Under the pieces are notes generated by a model. The model made no database searches. It was not told the origin of the DNA and worked only from the letters and a program-made list of their open reading frames with translations. Positions 45,408-53,149 of a stretch of 64,000 bases of DNA are shown piece by piece. Every line of letters starts with the position of its first letter. Position 1 is the first letter of the stretch. This DNA is from Streptomyces sp. RKAG290. Its GTDB lineage: Bacteria > Actinomycetota > Actinomycetes > Streptomycetales > Streptomycetaceae. The DNA is taken from positions 3,719,894 to 3,783,893 of the forward strand of contig NZ_JAJOZC010000001.1 in the NCBI RefSeq assembly GCF_023701695.1, given 5' to 3'. The translations under genes and the position numbers were made by a program.

Positions 45408-46006
45408 TTGTACGAAGGCGTGGTTCAGGAGCTCATCGACGAGTTGGGCAGGCTGCCCGGCGTCGGTCCCAAGAGCGCGCAGCGGATCGCCTTCCACATC
45501 CTGCAGGCCGAGCCCACGGATGTGCGCCGGCTCGCGCATGCCCTCCTGGAGGTCAAGGACAAGGTCCGCTTCTGCGCGATCTGCGGCAACGTGGCCCAGC
45601 AGGAGCAGTGCGGGATCTGCCGTGACCCGCGCCGCGACCTGACGGTCATCTGTGTGGTCGAGGAGCCGAAGGACGTCGTCGCGATCGAGCGGACCCGCGA
45701 GTTCCGGGGCCGGTACCACGTACTGGGCGGGGCGATCAGCCCCATCGAGGGCGTCGGCCCTGACGACCTGCGCATCCGGGAGCTGCTGGCCCGCCTCGCC
45801 GACGGCTCCATCACCGAGCTGATCCTGGCGACCGACCCCAACCTGGAGGGCGAGGCCACCGCGACGTACCTGGCGCGGATGGTCAAGCCGATGGGCCTGC
45901 GCGTCACCCGGCTGGCCAGCGGCCTGCCGGTGGGCGGCGACCTGGAGTACGCGGACGAGGTCACCCTCGGCCGTGCCTTCGAGGGAGGCGCCTGCTCGAT
46001 GTCTGA
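45408..46006 (+). CDS. recR: Recombination protein RecR (3' frameshift)
   Basis: RecR acts with RecO and RecF to load RecA at gaps. The N-terminal helix-hairpin-helix has LGRLPGVGPKSAQRIAFHIL, the zinc finger is CAICGNVAQQEQCGIC (residues about 57-72), and the Toprim domain contains VEEPKDVVAIE and ATDPNLEGEATA. In the present frame the protein would run past its normal end to 46115 (235 residues) with an unrelated tail. Adding one G at 45983-45985 gives the expected ending AFEGRRLLDV and a stop at 46004-46006, exactly 199 residues. I annotate the corrected end. Confidence 0.95.
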
Positions 46007-46107
46007 TCTTCTTTCAGCCGTTCCTCCGAGGTCTCACGACGGCTTTACGTTGAGCGCCGTTATCTTCTACTCACCGTCTCCGGCCGCGCCCACGGGAGGT
46101 CGTCTCG

Positions 46108-46767
46108 ATGTCTGACGCCACGCTGAACACTGTCACCCAGGACCCCGACGACTTCGCGGTCCAGATCGCCGACCAGATCAAGACGTTCATCGTCGCGGTC
46201 ACCGAGGTGTCCAAGGTCGAGGAGCCGGAGGAAGCCGTCCCGGTGCTGCTCCTCCAGGTCTCCCAGCTCCTGCTGGCCGGCGGCCGGCTGGGCGCGTACG
46301 AGGACATCCTCCCGGACGAGCGCTACGAGCCGGACCTGGGCGCCGAACCGGATGCCGACGGCCTGCGCGAGCGCTTCGCGGCCCTGCTGGAGCCGATCGA
46401 CGTCTACTCCGAGGTCTTCGACCCGTACGAGCCCCGCAAGTCACCGGTCCCGGCCCGTATCTCCGACGACCTGGCCGACCTCGTCACGGACCTGGGCCAC
46501 GGCCTGGCCCACTACGAGGAGGACCGCATCACCGAGGCCCTGTGGTGGTGGCAGTTCTCCTACTTCTCCAACTGGGGCTCCACCGCCTCCGCCGCCCTGC
46601 GCGCGCTCCAGTCCCTGATCGCCCACATCCGCCTGAACCAGCCCCTCCAGGCCCTCGACGGCCTGGACACCGACCAGGACGCCGGCGACGACGACCTGGC
46701 CGAGGAGGCCGGCCGCGTGATGGTCGAGGAGATCGCGGGCCCGCTGGGGTTGCGGCCGGTCAAGTAG
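46108..46767 (+). CDS. DUF5063 family protein
   Basis: A 219-residue acidic, largely helical cytoplasmic protein of the DUF5063 family, function unknown. Conserved-looking parts are VPVLLLQVSQLLLAGGRLGA, DVYSEVFDPYEP, and EALWWWQFSYFSNWGSTAS. It starts at ATG 46108, with GGGAGG 8 bases upstream, and follows recR by about 100 bp. The proximity to ybaB-recR suggests a link to DNA metabolism, but nothing in the sequence proves it. It marks the end of the conserved segment before the accessory block. Confidence 0.85.
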   Translation: MSDATLNTVTQDPDDFAVQIADQIKTFIVAVTEVSKVEEPEEAVPVLLLQVSQLLLAGGRLGAYEDILPDERYEPDLGAEPDADGLRERFAALLEPIDVYSEVFDPYEPRKSPVPARISDDLADLVTDLGHGLAHYEEDRITEALWWWQFSYFSNWGSTASAALRALQSLIAHIRLNQPLQALDGLDTDQDAGDDDLAEEAGRVMVEEIAGPLGLRPVK

Positions 46768-46860
46768 GGGCTCCTCCCGGCACCGAGACTTTTCACCCGT
46801 TCAGCTGGCGATATAAGGATTTCCTTTTGTCGTGCTCCCGCGTACGCTGAGATGCGGAGC

Positions 46861-47247
46861 ATGAACTGGGCGATCAATCTCCACGTATCGGTGGAGCAGT
46901 GGCTGTTGGCGCTGGCGGAGGAGGATCCCGTGACAGCGAACCTCGTAGAGGCTGCGGTCGACATGCTTGCGGAGCACGGGCCGGCTCTAGGCCGACCGCT
47001 TGTGGACAAACTCCATGGCTGCCGTACTCACAATCTCAAGGAGCTCCGCCCAGGAAGCGCGGGCGGCAGCGAGGTCCGGATTCTGTTTGTCTTTGACCCT
47101 GCTCGGCAGGCGATTCTGTTGGTTGCCGGCGACAAGGCGGGCCGCTGGACGGACTGGTACCGCAAGTCGATCCCGGTGGCTGAGGCCCGCTACGAGGAGC
47201 ATCTGGTCCGTACGGTGGCAATCCCTGGAGACGGAGAGGCCCGATGA
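46861..47247 (+). CDS. higB: HigB/Gp49-like toxin of a toxin-antitoxin pair
   Basis: A 128-residue protein of the RelE/ParE superfamily, phage-derived Gp49-like (HigB) type. Members of this family are ribosome-dependent mRNA interferases. The KELRPGSAGGSEVRILFVFDP core and AILLVAGDKAGRWTDWYRKSI fit the family beta-sheet and catalytic edge. Start ATG 46861 follows GCGGAG closely; an ATG at 46852 is in frame. Its stop overlaps the antitoxin start by 4 bases. Base composition and codon choice are visibly less GC-biased than in the neighbouring genes, with an AT-rich patch just upstream, which suggests acquisition by transfer. Confidence 0.82.
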   Translation: MNWAINLHVSVEQWLLALAEEDPVTANLVEAAVDMLAEHGPALGRPLVDKLHGCRTHNLKELRPGSAGGSEVRILFVFDPARQAILLVAGDKAGRWTDWYRKSIPVAEARYEEHLVRTVAIPGDGEAR

Positions 47248-47576
47248 GTCAGCACAGCAGCTGGGCAGAGGTCAAGCGCCGCATGCGCGAGAGCCATCCC
47301 GAGGTGTCCGATGCGGAGTGGGAGGCGCGTAAGCAGTCCGCGCGTACGGCGACCGAGGCCTACGTGCTTGGTCACCACCTGCGTGAGATCCGTGAGGAGC
47401 AGGGACTCACGCAGACGGATGTGGCGCGTGCGGTAGGCATCTCCCAGGCGCGTGTCTCGCAGATCGAGCGCGGCGAGATCCACAACCTGGAGAGCATGCG
47501 CACCTATGCCGCAGCGCTGGGGGCGAGAATCACGGTGTCGATCGAGTACGGCGACCGGACGGTGGGTGCCGCCTGA
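47244..47576 (+). CDS. higA: HigA-like XRE antitoxin
   Basis: A 110-residue protein with a Cro/CI-type HTH at about residues 48-100: HLREIREEQGLTQTDVARAVGISQARVSQIERGE. It overlaps the toxin gene by ATGA, with toxin first and antitoxin second, the order typical of higBA. It should bind and neutralise the toxin and repress the shared promoter. A perfect hairpin terminator follows 21 bases after the stop. Confidence 0.87.
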   Translation: MSQHSSWAEVKRRMRESHPEVSDAEWEARKQSARTATEAYVLGHHLREIREEQGLTQTDVARAVGISQARVSQIERGEIHNLESMRTYAAALGARITVSIEYGDRTVGAA

Positions 47577-47597
47577 CGATGTCGGTCGTCCGGCGGC

Positions 47598-47627
47598 GTC
47601 GCGCGGATATCGCTGTATCCGCGCGAC
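47598..47627 (+). terminator. higBA terminator
   Basis: A perfect 12-bp stem GTCGCGCGGATA/TATCCGCGCGAC with loop TCGCTG. Confidence 0.8.
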
Positions 47628-47979
47628 ACCCTGCGCCCCGCACCCGAAGCGTCGCTGTCCACTCCCTTCCGGTGTCTCGAACGGAACGTGTGGCTTTTGG
47701 CCGTGACTGGCCGTCAACCGCCAACTGGTGCATGGGCAGGGCCCGGACGCCGATGCAGGCAGCCGTGGGCCGGTTTCCGGTCCACTTGGCCGCGCCCTGG
47801 CCGAAGTGCGTCGCCCTCGTGGCCCGGGGCTGAGTTTCCGCAGGTCCGCCCGAGGCTCAAGCCCCGAGCTGCGAGCCTCGAAGTCCGAGCCTCTTTCTGT
47901 AGGAATGGGTGGTGAGGTTGAACCCACCCACCCTCCCAAGTCCCGCGTACACCTGCGCGGATGACTTTCGGTGATCGGC

Positions 47980-48106
47980 TTGCGTCACAGCGTGTGCACG
48001 CTCTAGGTTCGGCGTAACAGTCCTTAAAAAGGACGATCCCGGCGGTGCGCCAACACCAACCGGGATCTCGTCCTGATAGATCGAAAGCTAGTGAGGCTCG
48101 ATCCAC
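47980..48106 (+). promoter_or_regulatory. Promoter and multi-hairpin RNA leader with alternative pairings
   Basis: Promoter TTGCGT (47980-47985), 18-base spacer, TAGGTT (48004-48009); expected start near 48016. Three structures follow. H1: GTCCTT/AAGGAC (48020-48025, 48029-48034). H2: AGGACGA and TCCCGG (48030-48042) pair with CCGGGA and TCGTCCT (48060-48074), with GGTG/CACC inside. H3: GATCGA/TCGATC (48079-48084, 48098-48103), whose loop holds the GAGG ribosome site. H1 and H2 share AGGAC, so they exclude each other. Confidence 0.6.
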
Positions 48107-49054
48107 ATGACTTCCACCCACATTAGTGCTGCCCTGCGCGCTCCCGCCCACCGCATGGCCAAAGCCGGGTTCGGCAAGCGGCACGCCCCCGACGAAGCAC
48201 CGCGCGGCGCCGCCGACTTCGTACATCTGCCCGCGCGGGAAGCGGCGATCGCCGCGTACGTCGACCGGCTGCCCGAGGGTGCCGCGATCGGCTACAAGGT
48301 GCTGGCGGACGAGCTGCCGGACTACGGGCAGCAGGCGTGCCGCAGCGCGCTGGACCGGCTGACCCGGGCGGGGCATCTGCGCCGGGTCCGGGTGCAGATC
48401 AAGGTGGAAGGCAGCGGGCGCTGGGTGACGCGTACGTTCTTCTCCCGCACCGCCCGCGACGCGGCCTGGTGGAAGAAGTACATCCGGTTCATCAACGGCG
48501 TGGACGTCCCGGGCCAGCCACAGGCCGCTCCCGCGGAAGCCGCTCCCGGCCCCTCGGAGTCGTACACCGTCCTGGCAGGTCTCGGCCGCAGGGAGCCGAG
48601 GCTCCAGCTCTCCGAGGACGAGTGCGTCTCGCTGGAACCGCTGGTCCGTGAGTGGCTGGCGCGTGGGGTGGGCCGGGAGCAGGCCAGCCAGATGCTCGTC
48701 GCAGGACTGCCGGCCTCCGTGCATTCCGCCGGGGCCTTCCTCCGAACCCGACTGGAGAACAAGATGCCGCCCGCACCGCAGCCGAAGAGCAACGAAGTCC
48801 GCGAGGAGATCGTGGCGGCGCTGGAGATGTGCGCCTTCTGCGACGAGGACGAAAGCACCGCCACGCTCGTGGACGGGGTCTGCGCGGACTGCCGGGCGGA
48901 CATCGACCGGGACGAGGCGAACGGGACGACGGGCGACGTCCCGGACACGTTCCTGGCCCGGCCCCGGCAGCGTACGGACGTCGCGGACAAGGTGGCGGGA
49001 CTGCGCGCGGAGATGGGCCGCCCGGCCGTTCCGGGGGCGCGGGCGGGGCGGTGA
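48107..49054 (+). CDS. Winged-helix protein with C-terminal zinc-ribbon-like motif
   Basis: A 315-residue protein whose role I cannot name. Residues about 45-125 form a winged helix: AAIAAYVDRLPEGAAIGYKVLADELPD, then QACRSALDRLTRAGHLRRVRV and a basic wing. The middle is an Ala/Pro linker plus a helical segment (VREWLARGVGREQASQMLVAGL). Near residues 242-263 is a CAFC ... CADC pair of CxxC knuckles, likely binding zinc. The ATG at 48107 is preceded by a GAGG site held in the loop of a leader hairpin. It belongs to the accessory block after the toxin-antitoxin pair and is most likely a DNA-binding regulator or a replication/transfer-related protein. Confidence 0.7.
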   Translation: MTSTHISAALRAPAHRMAKAGFGKRHAPDEAPRGAADFVHLPAREAAIAAYVDRLPEGAAIGYKVLADELPDYGQQACRSALDRLTRAGHLRRVRVQIKVEGSGRWVTRTFFSRTARDAAWWKKYIRFINGVDVPGQPQAAPAEAAPGPSESYTVLAGLGRREPRLQLSEDECVSLEPLVREWLARGVGREQASQMLVAGLPASVHSAGAFLRTRLENKMPPAPQPKSNEVREEIVAALEMCAFCDEDESTATLVDGVCADCRADIDRDEANGTTGDVPDTFLARPRQRTDVADKVAGLRAEMGRPAVPGARAGR

Positions 49055-49058
49055 CCCG

Positions 49059-49343
49059 TCACCCCCCGTCGCACCGCAGGTCCTGCGCCCGCATGAACCC
49101 CAGCTGCGCCCCGTTGTCCGTGCGCGACACCCGCCACAGCTCGTCCGCGCCCGACCGGGTGCCGTTCACCGGGATGCCTGGGGCCAGGTAGCCGACGATG
49201 TCGGTCCACGGGTTGTCGCCCGCGTAGATGGGGGCGTCGGCATGCGTCGCGAAGCAGGTGCCGCCCGCGTGGGCGGGGGACGCGGCGAGCGGGAGGGCGG
49301 ACAGGGCCAGGAGCAGGGGGAGTGCGCGGAGCGGCTTGCGCAT
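49059..49343 (-). CDS. Small secreted SH3-like protein
   Basis: A 94-residue protein with a clear Sec signal peptide (LRALPLLLALSALPLAASPAHA, cleavage after AHA) and a short mature part of about 67 residues with two Cys (near positions 30 and 91) that could form a disulfide. The mature sequence (APIYAGDNPWTDIVGYLAPGIPV, then ELWRVSRTDNGAQLGFMRAQDL) looks like a bacterial SH3 fold, often a cell-wall binding module. ATG 49343 has GGAGG just upstream (about 4-5 bases). It is convergent with the winged-helix gene, their stops 4 bp apart. The target is unknown. Confidence 0.72.
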   Translation of the reverse strand: MRKPLRALPLLLALSALPLAASPAHAGGTCFATHADAPIYAGDNPWTDIVGYLAPGIPVNGTRSGADELWRVSRTDNGAQLGFMRAQDLRCDGG

Positions 49344-49514
49344 GGGGCCTCCGGGAGAGCGGGGGCTGGTTGCGGCCCACAGTAGGTGCGGGAGACCGCC
49401 CGGCGGCTGACCTCGCTCGGCGTGTGGAAATTGGCCGCGACGCTGTCGGTGCCCGCTGCTAGCCTCCCCGAGCCCGTGATCATCACGGGGCTTGCAGGGA
49501 GGGGACTCGAAAGC

Positions 49515-51659
49515 ATGACAAGCGGGATAAGACGTGGGCGAGCCGGTTGGCTCGGGGCGCTGGCGGTCGGTGTGGCAGTGGTGATGGCGGCGCCGAACAC
49601 AGCCGTGGCCGCCGACAATCTGCCGCCGCTCCAGCCGGTCGCCGCGGACTTGGAGACCGGTCCCAAGGCGTGTGCGGCGGGGGAGGATCGGCCGTACCTG
49701 GCGACGTCCCCACAGGTGCGCGCGGTGTTGAGGGATCCGGTGGAGGACGACCGTCCGTCGGAGGGTGACTTCGTCACCGGGGAGTTCGAGGCGTGGTGGA
49801 CGGACGGGGACGGGGCCGAGCAGCGGCGGACCTACAGCACACCTGGATTCCTGCCGTCAGGGTCGACGATGTCGTGGCGGCTGCCTTCCGACCTGCCTGC
49901 GTGGACGGTCATCTCCTGGCGGGTGCGAGCCAATGACGGTCAGGACGTTTCCGCATGGAGCGCGGCCGATGCCGACGGGGCGGGCTGCGAGTTCGTGATC
50001 GACGATGCGAATCCGGAGAAGCCCACGGTCACCTCGGCCGAGTACCCGGAAGACGTCTTCTGGTCGGGTGGTGTCGGGGAGTACGGAACGTTCCGTTTCT
50101 CTTCACCGTCCGACGACGTCGTCGACTACACGTACAGCTTCCTCGGCGGTCAGCGTGGAACAGTGAAGCCCGACGGGCCGGATGGGGCGGCGGAGATCCG
50201 CTTCATGCCGACGTCAAGGGCTCCCGTCGCCCTCGACGTGTACGCGAACGACCGCTCAGGGCGGCGTAGTTCATCCACCGTGTACTACTTCTACGTCGCA
50301 GCGGGCCGCACCCCCGTCGCCCAGTGGGCGCTGTCGGATGCGGCGGGTTCCAAGTCCGCCGCAGCAACCGCGGGGCCCGTGGCGCATGCCGGAGTGGGTG
50401 TCTCCTTCGGTGGTCCGGGGCCCTCGGGTACCCCGTTGACGTCCACGGCGACGCTCGACGGCACCGGGCACGGCTTCCTGACACCCGCCGCGCAGGTCGT
50501 CGATACCGGGAAGACGTTCGCGGTCGGCGGGTGGGTGCGACCTGCGGCGCTGAGCCACGACATGACGGTCGTCAGCCAGGACGCGGGCACCGCGCCCGGG
50601 TTCACTCTCGGAGCCCGTACCGGCGGCGCCGAGCCCGTCTGGTCGTTCGGTATCGGTGGTGTGCGGGTCAGTGGCGGTCGCCCCGAGGCCGGCGAATGGG
50701 CCTATGTGCTCGGGCTGTACGACGCCGAGACGGGGCTGGCGCGCCTGTACGTCAACGGCGTGGAGGTGGGCACCGCCACCGAGGCCGCAGCCTCGACGGT
50801 CACCGGTGACTTCCAGATCGGCCGGGCGCGCGGCAAGGCGGGCTACCGGGACCGCTGGCAGGGCGAGATCGGTGATGTGCGCGCGTACGACCGGGTCGTC
50901 GTCCCCGACGAGGCCGCGGAGCTGGCCCACCGCACCCCGCAGGCGCGTGGGCGCTGGTCCCTGGAGGCCGAAGCGGACGGACTCAGCCCGGAGGCGAACG
51001 GGGGCGAGCCGCTGAGGCTCGCGGCGGGTGCTTCCATCTACCACCTGCCGGCCGACGCGTGCGACCCGGCCGCCGACCCGGATTGCGCACCGGCCTCGGA
51101 CCCTCTCGTCGGCGCGGGACATCTGGCGCTCGACGGGGCCGGCGGTCACGCCGCCACGGACAGCCCGGTCGTCGACACCGGCGACAGTTTCACCCTCGGC
51201 GCGGTGGTCCACCTCGCGGACCGGGAGCCCACGCGTCCCATGACGGTGCTGTCGCAGGGCGGAGAGCACGGGGACGCCTTCAAGGTGCGTTACGTGCCCG
51301 AGAAGCTGAGGTTCGAGCTCGTGATGGGGCACGCGGACGCGCAGGGGGCCGACGAGACCGTGGTCGCCGTCCAGGCGCTGCCGGACGGTGAGAGTGGACG
51401 GGGTTACCGCATTGCGGTCGTCCACGACGCCGCTCACGACCGGATCACGCTGTACGTGGACGGACAGGCGAGCGACGCCGCCTTCCGTGCCGGCTGGACG
51501 AGCACCGGCGGGCTCCAGGTGGGGCGCGGCCGCACGGCCGACGGCTGGGGCGAGTACCTGCACGGCTCGGTCGACGAGATCCAGGCCTTCTCGGGGGCCC
51601 TGAGCGAGACTGCGGTCGCGCAGCTCGGCTTCGGCGGGGACCCCTGCCTCGACTGCTGA
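49515..51659 (+). CDS. Large secreted LamG/concanavalin-like protein
   Basis: A 714-residue exported protein. Signal peptide at about residues 1-33 (GWLGALAVGVAVVMAAPNTAVA). Residues about 40-270 are Fn3/Ig-like beta domains; two LamG (laminin-G/concanavalin-like) domains follow at about 275-480 and 490-705, each with the typical FAVGGWVRP / FTLGAVVHL strand, a GEWAYVLGLYD / GYRIAVVHD strand and a GEIGDVRAYDR / GSVDEIQAFSG ending. It stops at CLDC with no toxin, transporter or anchoring domain. In Streptomyces such LamG modules often precede polymorphic toxins, but here the protein stands alone. ATG 49515 is used; GAGGGG lies about 11 bases upstream. Confidence 0.85.
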   Translation: MTSGIRRGRAGWLGALAVGVAVVMAAPNTAVAADNLPPLQPVAADLETGPKACAAGEDRPYLATSPQVRAVLRDPVEDDRPSEGDFVTGEFEAWWTDGDGAEQRRTYSTPGFLPSGSTMSWRLPSDLPAWTVISWRVRANDGQDVSAWSAADADGAGCEFVIDDANPEKPTVTSAEYPEDVFWSGGVGEYGTFRFSSPSDDVVDYTYSFLGGQRGTVKPDGPDGAAEIRFMPTSRAPVALDVYANDRSGRRSSSTVYYFYVAAGRTPVAQWALSDAAGSKSAAATAGPVAHAGVGVSFGGPGPSGTPLTSTATLDGTGHGFLTPAAQVVDTGKTFAVGGWVRPAALSHDMTVVSQDAGTAPGFTLGARTGGAEPVWSFGIGGVRVSGGRPEAGEWAYVLGLYDAETGLARLYVNGVEVGTATEAAASTVTGDFQIGRARGKAGYRDRWQGEIGDVRAYDRVVVPDEAAELAHRTPQARGRWSLEAEADGLSPEANGGEPLRLAAGASIYHLPADACDPAADPDCAPASDPLVGAGHLALDGAGGHAATDSPVVDTGDSFTLGAVVHLADREPTRPMTVLSQGGEHGDAFKVRYVPEKLRFELVMGHADAQGADETVVAVQALPDGESGRGYRIAVVHDAAHDRITLYVDGQASDAAFRAGWTSTGGLQVGRGRTADGWGEYLHGSVDEIQAFSGALSETAVAQLGFGGDPCLDC

Positions 51660-51773
51660 TCAGAGCCCTAGTGTGCCCCGGCGCTCCCGTGTGGGCTGGG
51701 ACACAATAGGGAGTGCCCGGACGATCGATGGGCAGCAGCCTCGTACGAGCAGTTCGGGACGACACGCCGATGA

Positions 51774-51805
51774 TCACGTGGTGAGCGGGACATCTCACCA
51801 TGTGA
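51774..51805. promoter_or_regulatory. Inverted repeat in the ask leader region
   Basis: TCACGTGGTGAG and CTCACCATGTGA, 11 of 12 complementary, with an 8-base spacer. It lies about 75 bp before the ask start and near a TTAAACT patch that could be the -10. It is either an operator or a leader hairpin controlling aspartate-family synthesis. Confidence 0.55.
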
Positions 51806-51877
51806 TATCGGCGAGGCGTTTCCGGACTGCTCGTTAAACTGAGCCGACCGCAGCAATGGATTGAGCTAGGAGCGCAC

Positions 51878-53149
51878 GTGGGCCTTGTCGTGCAGAAGTA
51901 CGGAGGCTCCTCCGTAGCCGATGCCGAGGGCATCAAGCGCGTCGCCAAGCGAATCGTCGATGCCAAGAAGAACGGCAACCAGGTGGTTGTCGTGGTGTCA
52001 GCGATGGGCGACACGACGGACGAGTTGATCGATCTCGCCGAGCAGGTATCCCCGATCCCTGCCGGGCGTGAGTTCGACATGCTGCTGACCGCGGGAGAGC
52101 GGATCTCCATGGCCCTGCTGGCCATGGCGATCAAGAACCTGGGCCACGAGGCCCAGTCGTTCACCGGCAGCCAGGCCGGCGTCATCACCGACTCGGTCCA
52201 CAACAAAGCGCGCATCATCGATGTGACGCCGGGCCGTATCCGTACGGCGCTGGACGAGGGGAACATCGCTATCGTGGCGGGGTTCCAGGGTGTGTCCCAG
52301 GACAAGAAGGACATCACCACCCTCGGCCGCGGCGGGTCCGACACCACTGCTGTCGCGCTCGCGGCCGCGCTGGATGCCGAGGTCTGTGAGATCTACACCG
52401 ATGTGGACGGTGTCTTCACCGCCGACCCGCGGGTCGTGAAGAAGGCCCGGAAGATCGACTGGATCTCCTTCGAGGACATGCTGGAGCTGGCCGCGTCCGG
52501 TTCCAAGGTGCTGCTGCACCGGTGCGTGGAGTACGCACGCCGTTACAACATCCCGATCCACGTCCGCTCGTCCTTCTCGGGACTGCGCGGGACCTGGGTC
52601 AGCAACGAGCCGCAAGGGGACCAGCAGGTGGAGCACGCGATCATCTCCGGAGTCGCCCATGACGTCTCCGAGGCCAAGATCACCGTCGTCGGCGTGCCCG
52701 ACAAGCCGGGTGAGGCCGCAGCGATCTTCCGCACGATCGCGAACGCCGAGGTCAACATCGACATGGTGGTGCAGAACGTCTCCGCCGCGTCGACCGGTCT
52801 GACCGACATCTCGTTCACGCTCCCGAAGTCCGAGGGCCGCAAGGCCATCGACGCCCTGGAGCGCAACCGCGGTGCCATCGGCTTCGAGTCGCTGCGCTAC
52901 GACGACCAGATCGCCAAGATCTCCCTGGTCGGCGCCGGTATGAAGACCAACCCGGGCGTCACCGCGGGCTTCTTCGAGGCGCTGTCCGACGCGGGCGTGA
53001 ACATCGAGCTGATCTCGACCTCCGAGATCCGCATCTCGGTGGTCACCCGTGCCGACGACGTCATCGAGGCCGTGCGCGCCGTGCACACCGCCTTCGGCCT
53101 CGACAGCGACTCCGACGAGGCAGTCGTGTACGGGGGCACCGGCCGATGA
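51878..53149 (+). CDS. ask: Aspartokinase
   Basis: Phosphorylates aspartate, the first step to lysine, diaminopimelate, methionine and threonine. The 423-residue protein has the kinase domain (KYGGSSVADAEGI at the start, the SAMGDTTDELI and GFQGVSQDKKDITTLGRGGSDTTA blocks) and two C-terminal ACT domains (about 265-420) for feedback by lysine and threonine. The GTG at 51878 has AGGAG about 7 bases upstream. In related actinobacteria an internal start within this gene makes a separate beta subunit of the ACT region; I did not identify that start with confidence. It overlaps asd by 4 bases. Confidence 0.97.
   Translation: MGLVVQKYGGSSVADAEGIKRVAKRIVDAKKNGNQVVVVVSAMGDTTDELIDLAEQVSPIPAGREFDMLLTAGERISMALLAMAIKNLGHEAQSFTGSQAGVITDSVHNKARIIDVTPGRIRTALDEGNIAIVAGFQGVSQDKKDITTLGRGGSDTTAVALAAALDAEVCEIYTDVDGVFTADPRVVKKARKIDWISFEDMLELAASGSKVLLHRCVEYARRYNIPIHVRSSFSGLRGTWVSNEPQGDQQVEHAIISGVAHDVSEAKITVVGVPDKPGEAAAIFRTIANAEVNIDMVVQNVSAASTGLTDISFTLPKSEGRKAIDALERNRGAIGFESLRYDDQIAKISLVGAGMKTNPGVTAGFFEALSDAGVNIELISTSEIRISVVTRADDVIEAVRAVHTAFGLDSDSDEAVVYGGTGR

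Larger units (their letters stand above)
47577..48106. other. Long intergenic region between higA and the winged-helix gene
   Basis: 530 bases. It holds the higBA terminator (47598-47627), then about 350 bases in which I see no gene, and finally a promoter and structured leader (47980-48106) for the next gene. Small ORFs here are not supported. Confidence 0.6.

Noticed and set aside
45408..46115. RecR with a 36-residue C-terminal extension
   Set aside because: The tail matches nothing, and one inserted G gives the canonical 199-residue end.
47579..47964. Small ORFs in the gap after higA
   Set aside because: They overlap the terminator hairpin or lack ribosome sites and coding bias.
46768..51877. 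Integrase, transposase or att repeats bounding the accessory block
   Set aside because: No recombinase gene or matching direct repeats at the edges were found, so no mobile element is claimed.
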